Source of the DNA: Gammaproteobacteria bacterium
GTDB taxonomy: Bacteria > Pseudomonadota > Gammaproteobacteria > SZUA-229
NCBI GenBank assembly: GCA_011051475.1
Contig: DRLE01000260.1
Span: 1-5,997 of the forward strand
Direction of reading: 5' to 3'
Length of the DNA stretch: 5,997 nt
Shown here: piece after piece, positions 1 through 5,997 of the stretch
Position numbering within the stretch: position 1 is the stretch's first letter
How the letters are laid out: each line of letters opens with the position of its first letter
Notes under the pieces: model-generated
Told to the model about the DNA's origin: nothing
The model's database searches: none
What the model saw: only the letters and a program-made list of their open reading frames with translations
Program-made: the position numbers and the translations under genes

Positions 1-990
1 AAATACAATTTGTCTTGCATCCGCTTCTTCCTGAGTAAACCCGGGAACTTGGCCAACGGCCGCCTGCAGCCCGTCATTGTAGGGAGCATAGCTTTGATTC
101 AACATATCCGCTGTTGCCTGATCCAAAGGAATGGCGTTATATGGAACGGTGGTAAAGAAAGGAATGGATTTAACATCCGGTATATTCACTAACACGCCTT
201 TGGTTGCAGGATTGGCAGTCAGTGCAGGCAATATTGCTGTAGTATAAATGCCTGCAAAGGCTGTCGGATCGGTAATGTCATTTTCGCCACATGCTGGTGG
301 CACACAGGCAGTCGCACCAATACCACCTGATGTAGCATAAGAAAGCACATCATTGTTACCTATCCACAAAGTAAAAAAAGTGGGGGACTGTCCAGCAGCA
401 TCAGCAATAACTGTTTCAGTTGTACTTGCCGGGTCCATTGAAAAACGCACAAAAAAAGGATTGGCTGTTGGAGTAGGTGCAAGCAGGCCAGCTGCTTCAC
501 CATAACCACCGGCAATCAGGTGATAAGACTTGGCACCCGGCACACCCATATTGTTATAAGTGTTGCCGTTCAATCCCGAAGCTGTTACCTCTTCTGTCGG
601 CGTGCCTTCCAGACGTTCGGGCGTTTCGGTCTGGGTATTCAGCACAAAACGATTTTCCAGAATGCCTTCCTGACCACCAACCAGAAAACCACCCAGATCA
701 GTTTCCGCCAGTGGCTGCTCAAAGGCACCACCACCCACATCAGCAAACTGTCCTGCCAGGATATTCGGGAACGAGTTCATCTGGCCTGACTTGTATAGCG
801 CACCATCGGCATAACCGGCAGTAAGCGAATCGCCAACGGCGACATAGGTGGTAAAGTCGGCATCGCCGGCATCGGCCGGCCCTGAATTCAGCGGCGGTAC
901 CGAAACATCATCCGCGCTACAGGCGGCAATTATGGCACAGGCCAGTGCCACACCCGTCTGTTTGATAAAGGAATTATTCTTGTATTTCAT
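1..990 (-). CDS. SGNH/GDSL-family hydrolase, predicted lipoprotein (C-terminus cut by window edge)
   Basis: The reading frame runs leftward from the ATG at 990 to the window edge without a stop (330 codons visible). The N-terminus is a bacterial lipoprotein signal: basic MKYKNN, a hydrophobic stretch around residues 13-22, then lipobox IIAAC with Cys24 as the lipidated residue. Ser25 follows, not Asp, so outer-membrane sorting is likely. Family marks: block I GDSLTAGY (residues 53-60, nucleophile Ser55), a plausible block II Gly in NNMGVPGAKS (around 146-155), and block III GNND (211-214). The catalytic Asp-x-x-His block V must lie beyond the edge. SGNH enzymes hydrolyse esters of lipids, acyl groups or polysaccharide acetyls; the substrate cannot be told here. 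GALYKSGQMNSFPN after block I resembles a lipoprotein subgroup I recall from Bacteroidetes and some Proteobacteria. A GAGGT Shine-Dalgarno supports the start. It is probably its own transcription unit, with 250 bases separating it from the thioesterase gene. Confidence 0.88.
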   Translation of the reverse strand, partial: MKYKNNSFIKQTGVALACAIIAACSADDVSVPPLNSGPADAGDADFTTYVAVGDSLTAGYADGALYKSGQMNSFPNILAGQFADVGGGAFEQPLAETDLGGFLVGGQEGILENRFVLNTQTETPERLEGTPTEEVTASGLNGNTYNNMGVPGAKSYHLIAGGYGEAAGLLAPTPTANPFFVRFSMDPASTTETVIADAAGQSPTFFTLWIGNNDVLSYATSGGIGATACVPPACGENDITDPTAFAGIYTTAILPALTANPATKGVLVNIPDVKSIPFFTTVPYNAIPLDQATADMLNQSYAPYNDGLQAAVGQVPGFTQEEADARQIVF

Positions 991-997
991 TAACTTT

Positions 998-1002
998 ACC
1001 TC
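998..1002 (-). promoter_or_regulatory. Ribosome binding site of the SGNH lipoprotein gene
   Basis: On the minus strand the bases read GAGGT, followed by seven bases and then ATG. This is a near-ideal Shine-Dalgarno and fixes the start at 990, which also gives a complete lipoprotein signal peptide. Confidence 0.8.
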
Positions 1003-1026
1003 GTTCATTAATGGTCAGGGCTTACC

Positions 1027-1061
1027 GGCCATCCAGTTCCTGGCCTTTGGTGTTTTCACAC
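1027..1061 (-). other. Two small hairpins in the leader of the SGNH lipoprotein gene
   Basis: Between the start codon and the upstream gene are two short inverted repeats. One pairs GGCCA (1027-1031) with TGGCC (1041-1045) around nine bases. The other pairs GTGT (1050-1053) with ACAC (1058-1061) around a four-base loop. They would lie in the 5' untranslated leader if transcription starts further upstream. The stems are only 4-5 bp, so function is uncertain. I see no convincing sigma-70 promoter in 1003-1240. Confidence 0.25.
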
Positions 1062-1158
1062 ACTAAAAATGCGTAACGTGCAGTACGTAAATTTTTTATT
1101 TTTGTATCACAACTGCAGCGCCGAGTCCATCATACAGTGGCATTTAATTACAGAAAAG

Positions 1159-1170
1159 GCCAATATTGGC
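1159..1170. promoter_or_regulatory. 12-bp perfect palindrome, possible operator
   Basis: GCCAATATTGGC is a perfect 12-bp palindrome in the 250-base gap upstream of the SGNH lipoprotein gene and downstream of the thioesterase gene. On the minus strand it overlaps TTGCCA, a 5/6 match to a -35 box, but the matching -10 is poor. A dimeric repressor or activator site is possible. It is too short to form a terminator and has no flanking T-run. Confidence 0.3.
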
Positions 1171-1240
1171 AAATAGCACAGATAACACCAGACACTGATA
1201 TAGAAGCATATAAGCAGGCATTAATACGCTGAAAGACTGA

Positions 1241-1636
1241 CTACGCCTCCGGCAACTCTCTTGGCCGACGGTTCTCGTCGATAGCAACATAGGTCAGTGT
1301 GGCCTCGGTAACCCTGGCGCAGGTCGTATCGCCCGCCTGCATGCGCTCGGCAAAAACCTCGACCCTGACCTTTATCGAGGTGCGACCCTCGCCGACAATC
1401 TCTGCATAGCAGGTTACCAGATCGCCGACGAATACCGGTTTCCTGAACTCGAAAGACTCTACCGCACGGGTAACAACCGGACCACGTGCGCGTTTCAGGG
1501 CGGGAATACTGCCGGCAATATCGACATTGGCCATAATCCAGCCGCCAAACATACTGCCGCCCGGATTCTGGTCGCTGGGCCTTGCCGGCACACGAATGAC
1601 AGGCATGCGGTTTTCAGGCAAGCTATCTTCAGACAT
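1241..1636 (-). CDS. yciA: YciA-like hotdog-fold acyl-CoA thioesterase
   Basis: This 131-residue protein matches the YciA family in length (E. coli YciA is about 132 residues) and in motif order. N-terminal PGGSMFGGWIMANVDIAGS (25-43) is the hotdog helix region, with Asp39 in the place of the catalytic Asp. RGPVVTRAVESFEF is followed by KPVFVGDLVTCYAEI, the family's 'RPVxVGDxVxCYA' stretch. The C-terminal TEATLTYVAID...RPRELP corresponds to YciA 'TEALFKYVAVD..GKPRALP'. YciA enzymes hydrolyse a broad range of acyl-CoA esters to free acid and CoA in the cytoplasm, releasing CoA or tuning membrane lipid precursors. The start is supported by TAGGT eight bases upstream. The gene is divergent from the alpha/beta hydrolase, with 116 bases between the starts, and does not appear to belong to an operon. 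The family call is firm; substrate preference is not known. Confidence 0.92.
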   Translation of the reverse strand: MSEDSLPENRMPVIRVPARPSDQNPGGSMFGGWIMANVDIAGSIPALKRARGPVVTRAVESFEFRKPVFVGDLVTCYAEIVGEGRTSIKVRVEVFAERMQAGDTTCARVTEATLTYVAIDENRRPRELPEA

Positions 1637-1643
1637 ATTTTTT

Positions 1644-1648
1644 ACCTA
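1644..1648 (-). promoter_or_regulatory. Ribosome binding site of the thioesterase gene
   Basis: Minus-strand TAGGT followed by an A-rich spacer and ATG at 1636 is a moderate Shine-Dalgarno with normal spacing. It supports the chosen start. Confidence 0.6.
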
Positions 1649-1687
1649 TATTAAAGACAATGACTTCCAGCACCTGCGCTCTGACAA

Positions 1688-1724
1688 AGACCCGTTCGAC
1701 TCCGCTACGCTGCGCTCAGGGTGA
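1688..1724 (+). repeat. Single arm of the dispersed hairpin repeat (fragment D)
   Basis: This 37-base stretch begins AGACCCGTTCGAC and ends GCTCAGGGTGAC. It matches the right arm of the paired elements found at 2671-2707, 3864-3890 and 5241-5278, but no partner arm is nearby. Two positions differ together: AGATCC becomes AGACCC and GGATGAC becomes GGGTGAC. These keep the arm's own ends complementary (ACCC with GGGT instead of ATCC with GGAT). It sits in the 116-base gap between two divergent genes, so it lies in the leader or promoter of one or both. Whether it affects their expression cannot be seen. Confidence 0.75.
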
Positions 1725-1752
1725 CAAACGTATTACAACTTAACACCGATTG

Positions 1753-2538
1753 ATGAAAACAAAAAGCCCGAAAACAACCAGTATACGCTGCCGTTTCAGC
1801 AATTCGCGCGGCTATCTTCTCGATGCGCGTCTGGACCTGCCTGCCGACAAAGAGCCTGCTGATATAGCCGACTATATTATTTTCTGTCACTGCTTTACCT
1901 GCAGCAAGGCAACCATTACCACCTACCGCCTGAGCCGGATGCTGGCTGCAGCCGGTTACGCCGTGCTGCGCTTTGATTTTACCGGCCTGGGTGACAGTGA
2001 AGGCGATTTTGCCGAGACCACGTTTTCAAGCACACAGGATGATTTAAACAGCGCGATCGATTTTCTCGGGCAAAACTACCGCGCACCATCGTTTCTTATG
2101 GGACACAGCCTGGGCGGGACCACCGCGCTGTCGGTAGCGGCGGACCATGACGCTGTAAAAGGCGTGGTAACCGTGGCATCACCGAGTGAACCGGATCACG
2201 TACTGCACCACTTCGGCCATGCGCTGACCCTGCTGGAACAGGGCATTGCAGCCAGTTTTGAAGTTGCCGGACAGTATTTTGAAATACTGCCGGAATTTAT
2301 CGAAGATGTACGCCGTATCGATATGCAGGCGGTTTTATCCCGACTGGATAAGCCTGTATTGCTCTTTGATATTGAAAATGATGCTCTTGTAAACAGCAGC
2401 AATGCCGATGAGATTCAGCAATGGGTGAAAGGCGAGGTGCAGCGCGTGACGGTGAAAAACAGTGATCATCTGTTATCGGACAGGGTGGCAAGTGCGTGGG
2501 TTGGCGAGCAGATTATTGCTTGGCTGGAAAAAAGATAA
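1753..2538 (+). CDS. Alpha/beta hydrolase of the OsmC-fusion family, stand-alone form
   Basis: The 261-residue product is a serine alpha/beta hydrolase. HCFTCSK (46-52) forms the oxyanion region, RFDFTGLGDSEGDF (73-86) is the family signature loop, GHSLGG (117-122) is the nucleophile elbow with Ser119, and Asp210 (ENDALV) with His239 (SDHLL) completes the triad. FCHCFTCSK, the RFDFTGLG.SEGDF loop and the DHLL His motif are typical, as I recall, of proteins annotated 'bifunctional alpha/beta hydrolase/OsmC family protein', in which an OsmC peroxidase-like domain follows. Here the stop comes at the end of the hydrolase domain and no OsmC sequence follows. The enzyme is predicted cytoplasmic, with no signal peptide; its substrate is unknown. 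I prefer ATG at 1753 over TTG at 1750. No good Shine-Dalgarno precedes either, so a short leader or weak initiation is possible. It appears monocistronic. Confidence 0.9.
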   Translation: MKTKSPKTTSIRCRFSNSRGYLLDARLDLPADKEPADIADYIIFCHCFTCSKATITTYRLSRMLAAAGYAVLRFDFTGLGDSEGDFAETTFSSTQDDLNSAIDFLGQNYRAPSFLMGHSLGGTTALSVAADHDAVKGVVTVASPSEPDHVLHHFGHALTLLEQGIAASFEVAGQYFEILPEFIEDVRRIDMQAVLSRLDKPVLLFDIENDALVNSSNADEIQQWVKGEVQRVTVKNSDHLLSDRVASAWVGEQIIAWLEKR

Positions 2539-2565
2539 AAACACTGGGTGCGAAAATTGCAAAGT

Positions 2566-2738
2566 AAAAAAAGCTGAACCGCAGAGGCGCAAAGACGCAG
2601 AGTTTATATTTATTGTTGTCATCCTGAGCGTAGCCGAAGGATCTTATACTGCTGAGCGTCCGGGCACACCAGATCCTTCGACTTCACTGCGTTTCGCTCA
2701 GGATGACGGTATTAGAAAAACTCTGCGTCTTTGCGGTT
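2566..2738. repeat. Composite nested inverted repeat, copy A
   Basis: The outer arms are tandem octamers of the form NCGCARAG. The left arm has three (CCGCAGAG 2579-2586, GCGCAAAG 2587-2594, ACGCAGAG 2595-2602); the right arm, at 2717-2738 on the opposite strand, has two. Inside them lies a second inverted repeat, 2618-2644 against 2671-2707, with a 26-base spacer. The left end has A7 then GCTGAACC. The right end goes straight from GCGGTT into A7, so it lacks the CAGC seen in copy B. Read on the minus strand, the structure is followed by CAGC and seven T residues, like a terminator. It begins 27 bases after the alpha/beta hydrolase stop. No encoded protein is credible across it. Confidence 0.85.
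2618..2707. repeat. Inner hairpin pair of copy A
   Basis: The left arm (2618-2644, 27 bases) starts GTCATCCTGAGCG and ends CCGAAGGATCT. The right arm (2671-2707, 37 bases) is its inverted counterpart with a 10-base insertion in the middle. The right arm is identical, in reverse complement, to the left inner arm of copy B at 5178-5214. Each arm is itself bounded by ATCCT and AGGAT, so it can also fold alone. Confidence 0.85.
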
Positions 2739-2761
2739 AAAAAAACCCTAAGCCTGCAGCC

Positions 2762-2842
2762 GTAGGCCGGTATAAGCAATAGCGTTGCCGGCAAGCAAAC
2801 GCCCGCAATGACATGAAACAGATGTAAGGCCGAAGGCCGGTA
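2762..2842. repeat. Degenerate REP-like segment
   Basis: AGGCCGGTA occurs twice in direct orientation (2764-2772 and 2834-2842). The first copy opens an imperfect hairpin in which GCCGG (2766-2770) pairs with CCGGC (2788-2792), with inner pairing GC (2776-2777) with GC (2782-2783) around AATA. The second copy is preceded by GGCC-GAA-GGCC (2828-2838), a tiny hairpin. The pattern resembles REP-type intergenic palindromes of Gammaproteobacteria. This part of the gene-free stretch 2539-2904 shows no plausible coding region. Confidence 0.45.
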
Positions 2843-2846
2843 ACAC

Positions 2847-2881
2847 TATTCACTATTAACTATTCGTTATTCACTATTTTT
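2847..2881. repeat. Heptanucleotide tandem repeat
   Basis: Five consecutive 7-base units read TATTCAC, TATTAAC, TATTCGT, TATTCAC and TATTTTT. The last unit merges with the T-run of the sucD terminator. TATT is constant while the last three bases vary. It lies in the 3' flank of sucD on the minus strand. No role can be assigned from sequence alone. Confidence 0.6.
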
Positions 2882-2904
2882 TGCCGTGCAAGCACGGCAA
2901 AAAA
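2877..2904 (-). terminator. Intrinsic terminator of sucD and the suc block
   Basis: On the minus strand this reads A6, GCCGTG, loop CTTG, CACGGC, T6: a perfect 12-bp stem if the A/T flanks are included, with a GC-rich 6-bp core followed by a T-tract. It begins directly after the sucD stop codon at 2905-2907. The structure is symmetrical, so it could also stop rightward transcription arriving from the alpha/beta hydrolase. Confidence 0.9.
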
Positions 2905-3777
2905 TCACCAGCCCGTCGCCTCGGCCACTCCCTTGCCCAGCTCCGCCGGTGAGCGCACCGTGGTCACGCCGACCTTTTCCAAAGCGGCGAATTTTTCCGC
3001 CGCCGTGCCCTTGCCACCGGCAATAATGGCGCCGGCATGGCCCATGCGCTTGCCCCTGGGCGCGGTGCCGCCGGCGATAAAGGCGGCCACCGGTTTGCTG
3101 ACATCAGACTGGATGTATTCGGCCGCTTCTTCCTCGGCGGTGCCGCCGATTTCGCCGACCATGAGTATGGCCTCGGTCTGCGGGTCGTTTTCGAACAGCT
3201 GCAGACAGTCGATAAAGCTGGTGCCCGGAATCGGGTCACCGCCGATACCGATACAGGTGCTCTGACCGAATCCGGCATCGGTGGTCTGCTTGACGGCTTC
3301 GTAGGTGAGCGTGCCGGAGCGTGAGACCACACCGACCTTGCCGGCTTTGTGAATCTCGCCGGGCATAATGCCGATCTTGCATTCATCCGGAGTGATAATA
3401 CCGGGGCAGTTGGGACCGATAATGCGCGCGCCTTCCATATCCGCGACCAGCTTTACCTGCAGCATATCCAGGGTGGGGATGCCCTCGGTAATACACACCA
3501 CCAGGCGGATGCCGGCATCGATGGCTTCAAGTATGGAGTCCTTGCAAAACGGCGCGGGCACATAGATAACCGAGGCGTCGGCGCCGGTTTCGGCAACAGC
3601 CTGCTTGACGGTGTCGAACACCGGCAGGTCCAGATGCGTCTGCCCGCCCTTGCCGGGCGTAACGCCACCGACCATCTGCGTGCCGTAGGCAATGGCCTGC
3701 TCGGAATGGAAGGTGCCCTGCTTGCCGGTAAAGCCCTGGCAGATGACTTTGGTGTTTTTATTAACGAGTACGCTCAT
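2905..3777 (-). CDS. sucD: Succinyl-CoA synthetase (ADP/GDP-forming), alpha subunit
   Basis: SucD pairs with SucC to convert succinyl-CoA, phosphate and NDP into succinate, CoA and NTP in the TCA cycle. The 290 residues match the usual length (E. coli 289). The CoA-binding Rossmann domain starts with GFTGKQGTFH (15-24). IGPNCPGII (120-128) and SRSGTLTYE (152-160) are family signatures. Glu209 in MVGEIGG supports the active site, and His247 in GKRMGHAGAI is the phosphohistidine that carries phosphate between subunits. All key residues are present. The MSVLVNKNTKVICQGFTG start is canonical, but the nearest Shine-Dalgarno-like GGA is 13 bases away. The upstream gap to sucC is 132 bases and contains a hairpin repeat ending 30 bases before this start, unusual for a pair normally adjacent or overlapping. 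A strong terminator follows the stop. Confidence 0.98.
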   Translation of the reverse strand: MSVLVNKNTKVICQGFTGKQGTFHSEQAIAYGTQMVGGVTPGKGGQTHLDLPVFDTVKQAVAETGADASVIYVPAPFCKDSILEAIDAGIRLVVCITEGIPTLDMLQVKLVADMEGARIIGPNCPGIITPDECKIGIMPGEIHKAGKVGVVSRSGTLTYEAVKQTTDAGFGQSTCIGIGGDPIPGTSFIDCLQLFENDPQTEAILMVGEIGGTAEEEAAEYIQSDVSKPVAAFIAGGTAPRGKRMGHAGAIIAGGKGTAAEKFAALEKVGVTTVRSPAELGKGVAEATGW

Positions 3778-3807
3778 TTATCTACTGTGTTCCAGGTTGT
3801 ATTTATA

Positions 3808-3892
3808 CTGTTATCCTGAGCGAAGCCGAAGGATCTGGCGCACCCTGGCAATCAGGTGGCATAAGATCCTTCGGCTTCGCTCAGGATGACAG
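3808..3892. repeat. Inverted repeat in the sucC-sucD gap (copy C)
   Basis: Two 29-base arms (3808-3836 and 3864-3892) are reverse complements apart from one position (3812 against 3888). They enclose a 27-base spacer. The arms are the short form of the inner repeat in copies A and B, lacking the central 10 bases, and there are no octamer outer arms. It begins 17 bases after the sucC stop and ends 30 bases before the sucD start. On the sucCD mRNA it would form a very stable hairpin. No T-run follows on the minus strand, so it is not an intrinsic terminator. Confidence 0.9.
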
Positions 3893-3909
3893 AGAACAGG
3901 CCTACATTT

Positions 3910-5073
<1,164 letters not shown>

Positions 5074-5112
5074 GCGGGGTATTTCATCACAAAGCAGAAG
5101 GGATGGGTATGT

Positions 5113-5143
5113 TTTTTGGCTACAAAATAAAAAAAGCCAAAAA
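5113..5143. repeat. 9-bp inverted repeat with A/T-rich loop upstream of sucC
   Basis: TTTTTGGCT (5113-5121) pairs with AGCCAAAAA (5135-5143) around 13 mostly A bases. It overlaps by four bases the left end of composite copy B and sits in the leader of sucC. On the minus strand the region is T-rich right after the copy B hairpin, so it may act as its poly-U tract. The stem is weak (four G/C pairs), and it could equally be chance in A/T-rich DNA. Confidence 0.4.
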
Positions 5144-5316
5144 GCTGAACCGCAGAGACGCAGAGATTTTTTAAACTGTCATCCTGAGCGAAACGCAGTG
5201 AAGTCGAAGGATCTTGTGCTATGGAGTGTTCAGGTTAACCAGATCCTTCGATTACGCTATCGCTCCACTCAGGATGACAACAAATAATAACTCTGCGTCT
5301 CTGCGGTTCAGCTTTT
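5140..5316. repeat. Composite nested inverted repeat, copy B (lpdA-sucC gap)
   Basis: The outer arms 5140-5165 and 5291-5316 form a perfect 26-bp inverted repeat: AAAAGCTGAA followed by two octamers CCGCAGAG and ACGCAGAG. Inside, 5178-5214 and 5241-5278 form the second inverted repeat, with a 26-base spacer. The left inner arm is identical to the right inner arm of copy A in reverse complement; the right one has diverged in its middle. The element starts five bases after the lpdA stop in transcription order and ends 66 bases before the sucC start. On the minus strand it is followed by a T-rich run. It has the architecture of a small non-coding mobile or REP-derived unit. No target-site duplication is visible, and no transposase is nearby. 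Confidence 0.92.
5178..5278. repeat. Inner hairpin pair of copy B
   Basis: The left arm (37 bases) begins GTCATCCTGAGCG and ends GTCGAAGGATCT. The right arm (38 bases) shares the ends but reads ATTACGCTATCGCTCCACT in the middle, so pairing is good at the ends and partial inside. The 26-base spacer aligns with that of copy A at 15 of 26 positions, and 8 of the 11 differences are transitions. The spacer is therefore part of the repeat family, not random filler. Confidence 0.85.
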
Positions 5317-5321
5317 AGTTT

Positions 5322-5997
5322 TTAATTCTTGATATGTATCGCCCGCCCGTTCACAGCCAGTGCGGCTTCGTGCATGGATTCGGACAGGGTAGGATGGGCG
5401 AACACGGTCATGGCCATGTCTTCGGCGGTGGCCTGCATTTCCATCATCAGTACTGCCTGGGCGATCAGCTCGGAGGCCTGTACGGAGAAGATATGCACGC
5501 CGACAATGCGGTCGGTTTCAGCCTCGGCAATAATCTTTACCAGACCCTCGGTTTCAGCCATGGCACGGGCACGGCCGGAGGCGGCGAAGGGGAAGCTGCC
5601 GACTTTTACCGCCAGGCCGGCGGCCCTGCATTCGTCCTCGTTCTTGCCCACCCAGGCAATTTCGGGATGGGTATAGATAACCGAGGGCACCTGCTCCAGG
5701 TTGACCTCGGCATGTTTGCCGGCGATCAGGTCGGCCACCATAACGCCTTCTTCCGAGGCTTTGTGCGCCAGCATGGGGCCGCGTACCACATCACCAATGG
5801 CGTAGATATGCGGCACGCTGGTCTGGCATTTTCTGTTCACCAGGATAAAACTGCGCTCGTCACGTTCGATGCCCAGCTCTTCACCAAAGAGCCTGTCGCT
5901 GTTGGGTTTGCGGCCTACCGCCACCACCAGCCTGTCGAAGATCTCCGTCTGCTCACCTTTCGGACCTTCGTAAACGACATGCACCTTGCGTTTTTTC
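5322..5997 (-). CDS. lpdA: Dihydrolipoyl dehydrogenase (E3), C-terminal half; N-terminus beyond window
   Basis: E3 re-oxidises dihydrolipoyl groups of 2-oxoacid dehydrogenase complexes using FAD and NAD+. Only about 224 residues are visible against roughly 475 for a full protein. The FAD-binding and CxxxxC disulfide region is therefore outside. Visible marks are VAVGRKPN of the NAD domain, HIYAIGDVVRGPMLAHKA with the FAD-contacting Asp, and the dimerisation domain with HPEIAWVG, FPFAASGRA and the catalytic HPTLSE, whose His pairs with Glu in the active-site dyad. The frame stays open to 5997, and a GTG at 5984 is internal, not a start. Being upstream of sucC suggests the E3 of the 2-oxoglutarate dehydrogenase complex (sucAB-lpd-sucCD order), although one E3 may also serve other complexes. 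The stop is five bases from the copy B repeat. Confidence 0.95.
   Translation of the reverse strand, partial: KKRKVHVVYEGPKGEQTEIFDRLVVAVGRKPNSDRLFGEELGIERDERSFILVNRKCQTSVPHIYAIGDVVRGPMLAHKASEEGVMVADLIAGKHAEVNLEQVPSVIYTHPEIAWVGKNEDECRAAGLAVKVGSFPFAASGRARAMAETEGLVKIIAEAETDRIVGVHIFSVQASELIAQAVLMMEMQATAEDMAMTVFAHPTLSESMHEAALAVNGRAIHIKN

Noticed and set aside
477..824. 115-codon rightward frame
   Set aside because: Antisense shadow of the SGNH lipoprotein gene, whose signal peptide, lipobox and catalytic blocks are all in the leftward frame.
1750..1752. TTG as start of the alpha/beta hydrolase
   Set aside because: An ATG follows immediately, and neither has a better Shine-Dalgarno. ATG is the simpler choice.
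2462..2740. 92-codon frame covering the end of the hydrolase gene and copy A
   Set aside because: It starts inside the hydrolase gene and then translates the repeat arms. Its sequence is explained by the repeat, not by protein constraint.
3349..3819. 156-codon open frame antisense to sucD
   Set aside because: Mirror frame of sucD running into repeat copy C. It has no recognisable domain, and sucD is intact.
5982..5984. GTG start for a shortened dihydrolipoyl dehydrogenase
   Set aside because: The frame remains open to the window edge, and the visible part begins in the middle of the NAD domain. The GTG is an internal valine codon.

Overview
The window looks like chromosomal DNA of a proteobacterium, most likely a gammaproteobacterium. 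The evidence is a lpdA-sucC-sucD gene order matching the sucAB-lpd-sucCD layout of Pseudomonas-like genomes, SucC and SucD proteins that align to E. coli numbering almost residue for residue, and a YciA-type thioesterase. The assignment is inferred from protein character and gene order; no rRNA or other marker gene is present.

Left part (1-2538): an SGNH/GDSL hydrolase lipoprotein gene runs leftward and leaves the window before its stop codon. Next comes a leftward YciA-like acyl-CoA thioesterase. Divergent from it is a rightward alpha/beta hydrolase of the kind usually fused to an OsmC domain, here without that domain.

Middle (2539-2904): a 366-base gene-free stretch. It holds a nested composite inverted repeat, a degenerate REP-like segment, a heptanucleotide tandem repeat and a strong intrinsic terminator for sucD.

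Right part (2905-5997): the leftward TCA-cycle block. Transcription order is lpdA (E3, C-terminal half only), sucC, sucD. Together these finish the oxoglutarate dehydrogenase and succinyl-CoA synthetase steps: E3 re-oxidises the lipoamide of the 2-oxoglutarate dehydrogenase complex, and SucCD turns succinyl-CoA into succinate with nucleotide triphosphate formation. sucA and sucB would be expected just beyond the right edge.

The most distinctive structure is a family of dispersed hairpin repeats. Its arms begin GTCATCCTGAGCG and end GAAGGATCT. Paired copies sit after the hydrolase (copy A), between sucC and sucD (copy C) and between lpdA and sucC (copy B); a single arm (fragment D) lies between the thioesterase and the hydrolase. 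In copies A and B the pair is enclosed by a second inverted repeat built of octamers (NCGCARAG). Both gaps of the suc block are therefore opened up by repeat elements that could shape operon mRNA. No transposase, CRISPR array, tRNA or rRNA was seen, and none of the proteins points to an undescribed enzymatic system; the novelty, if any, lies in the repeats.
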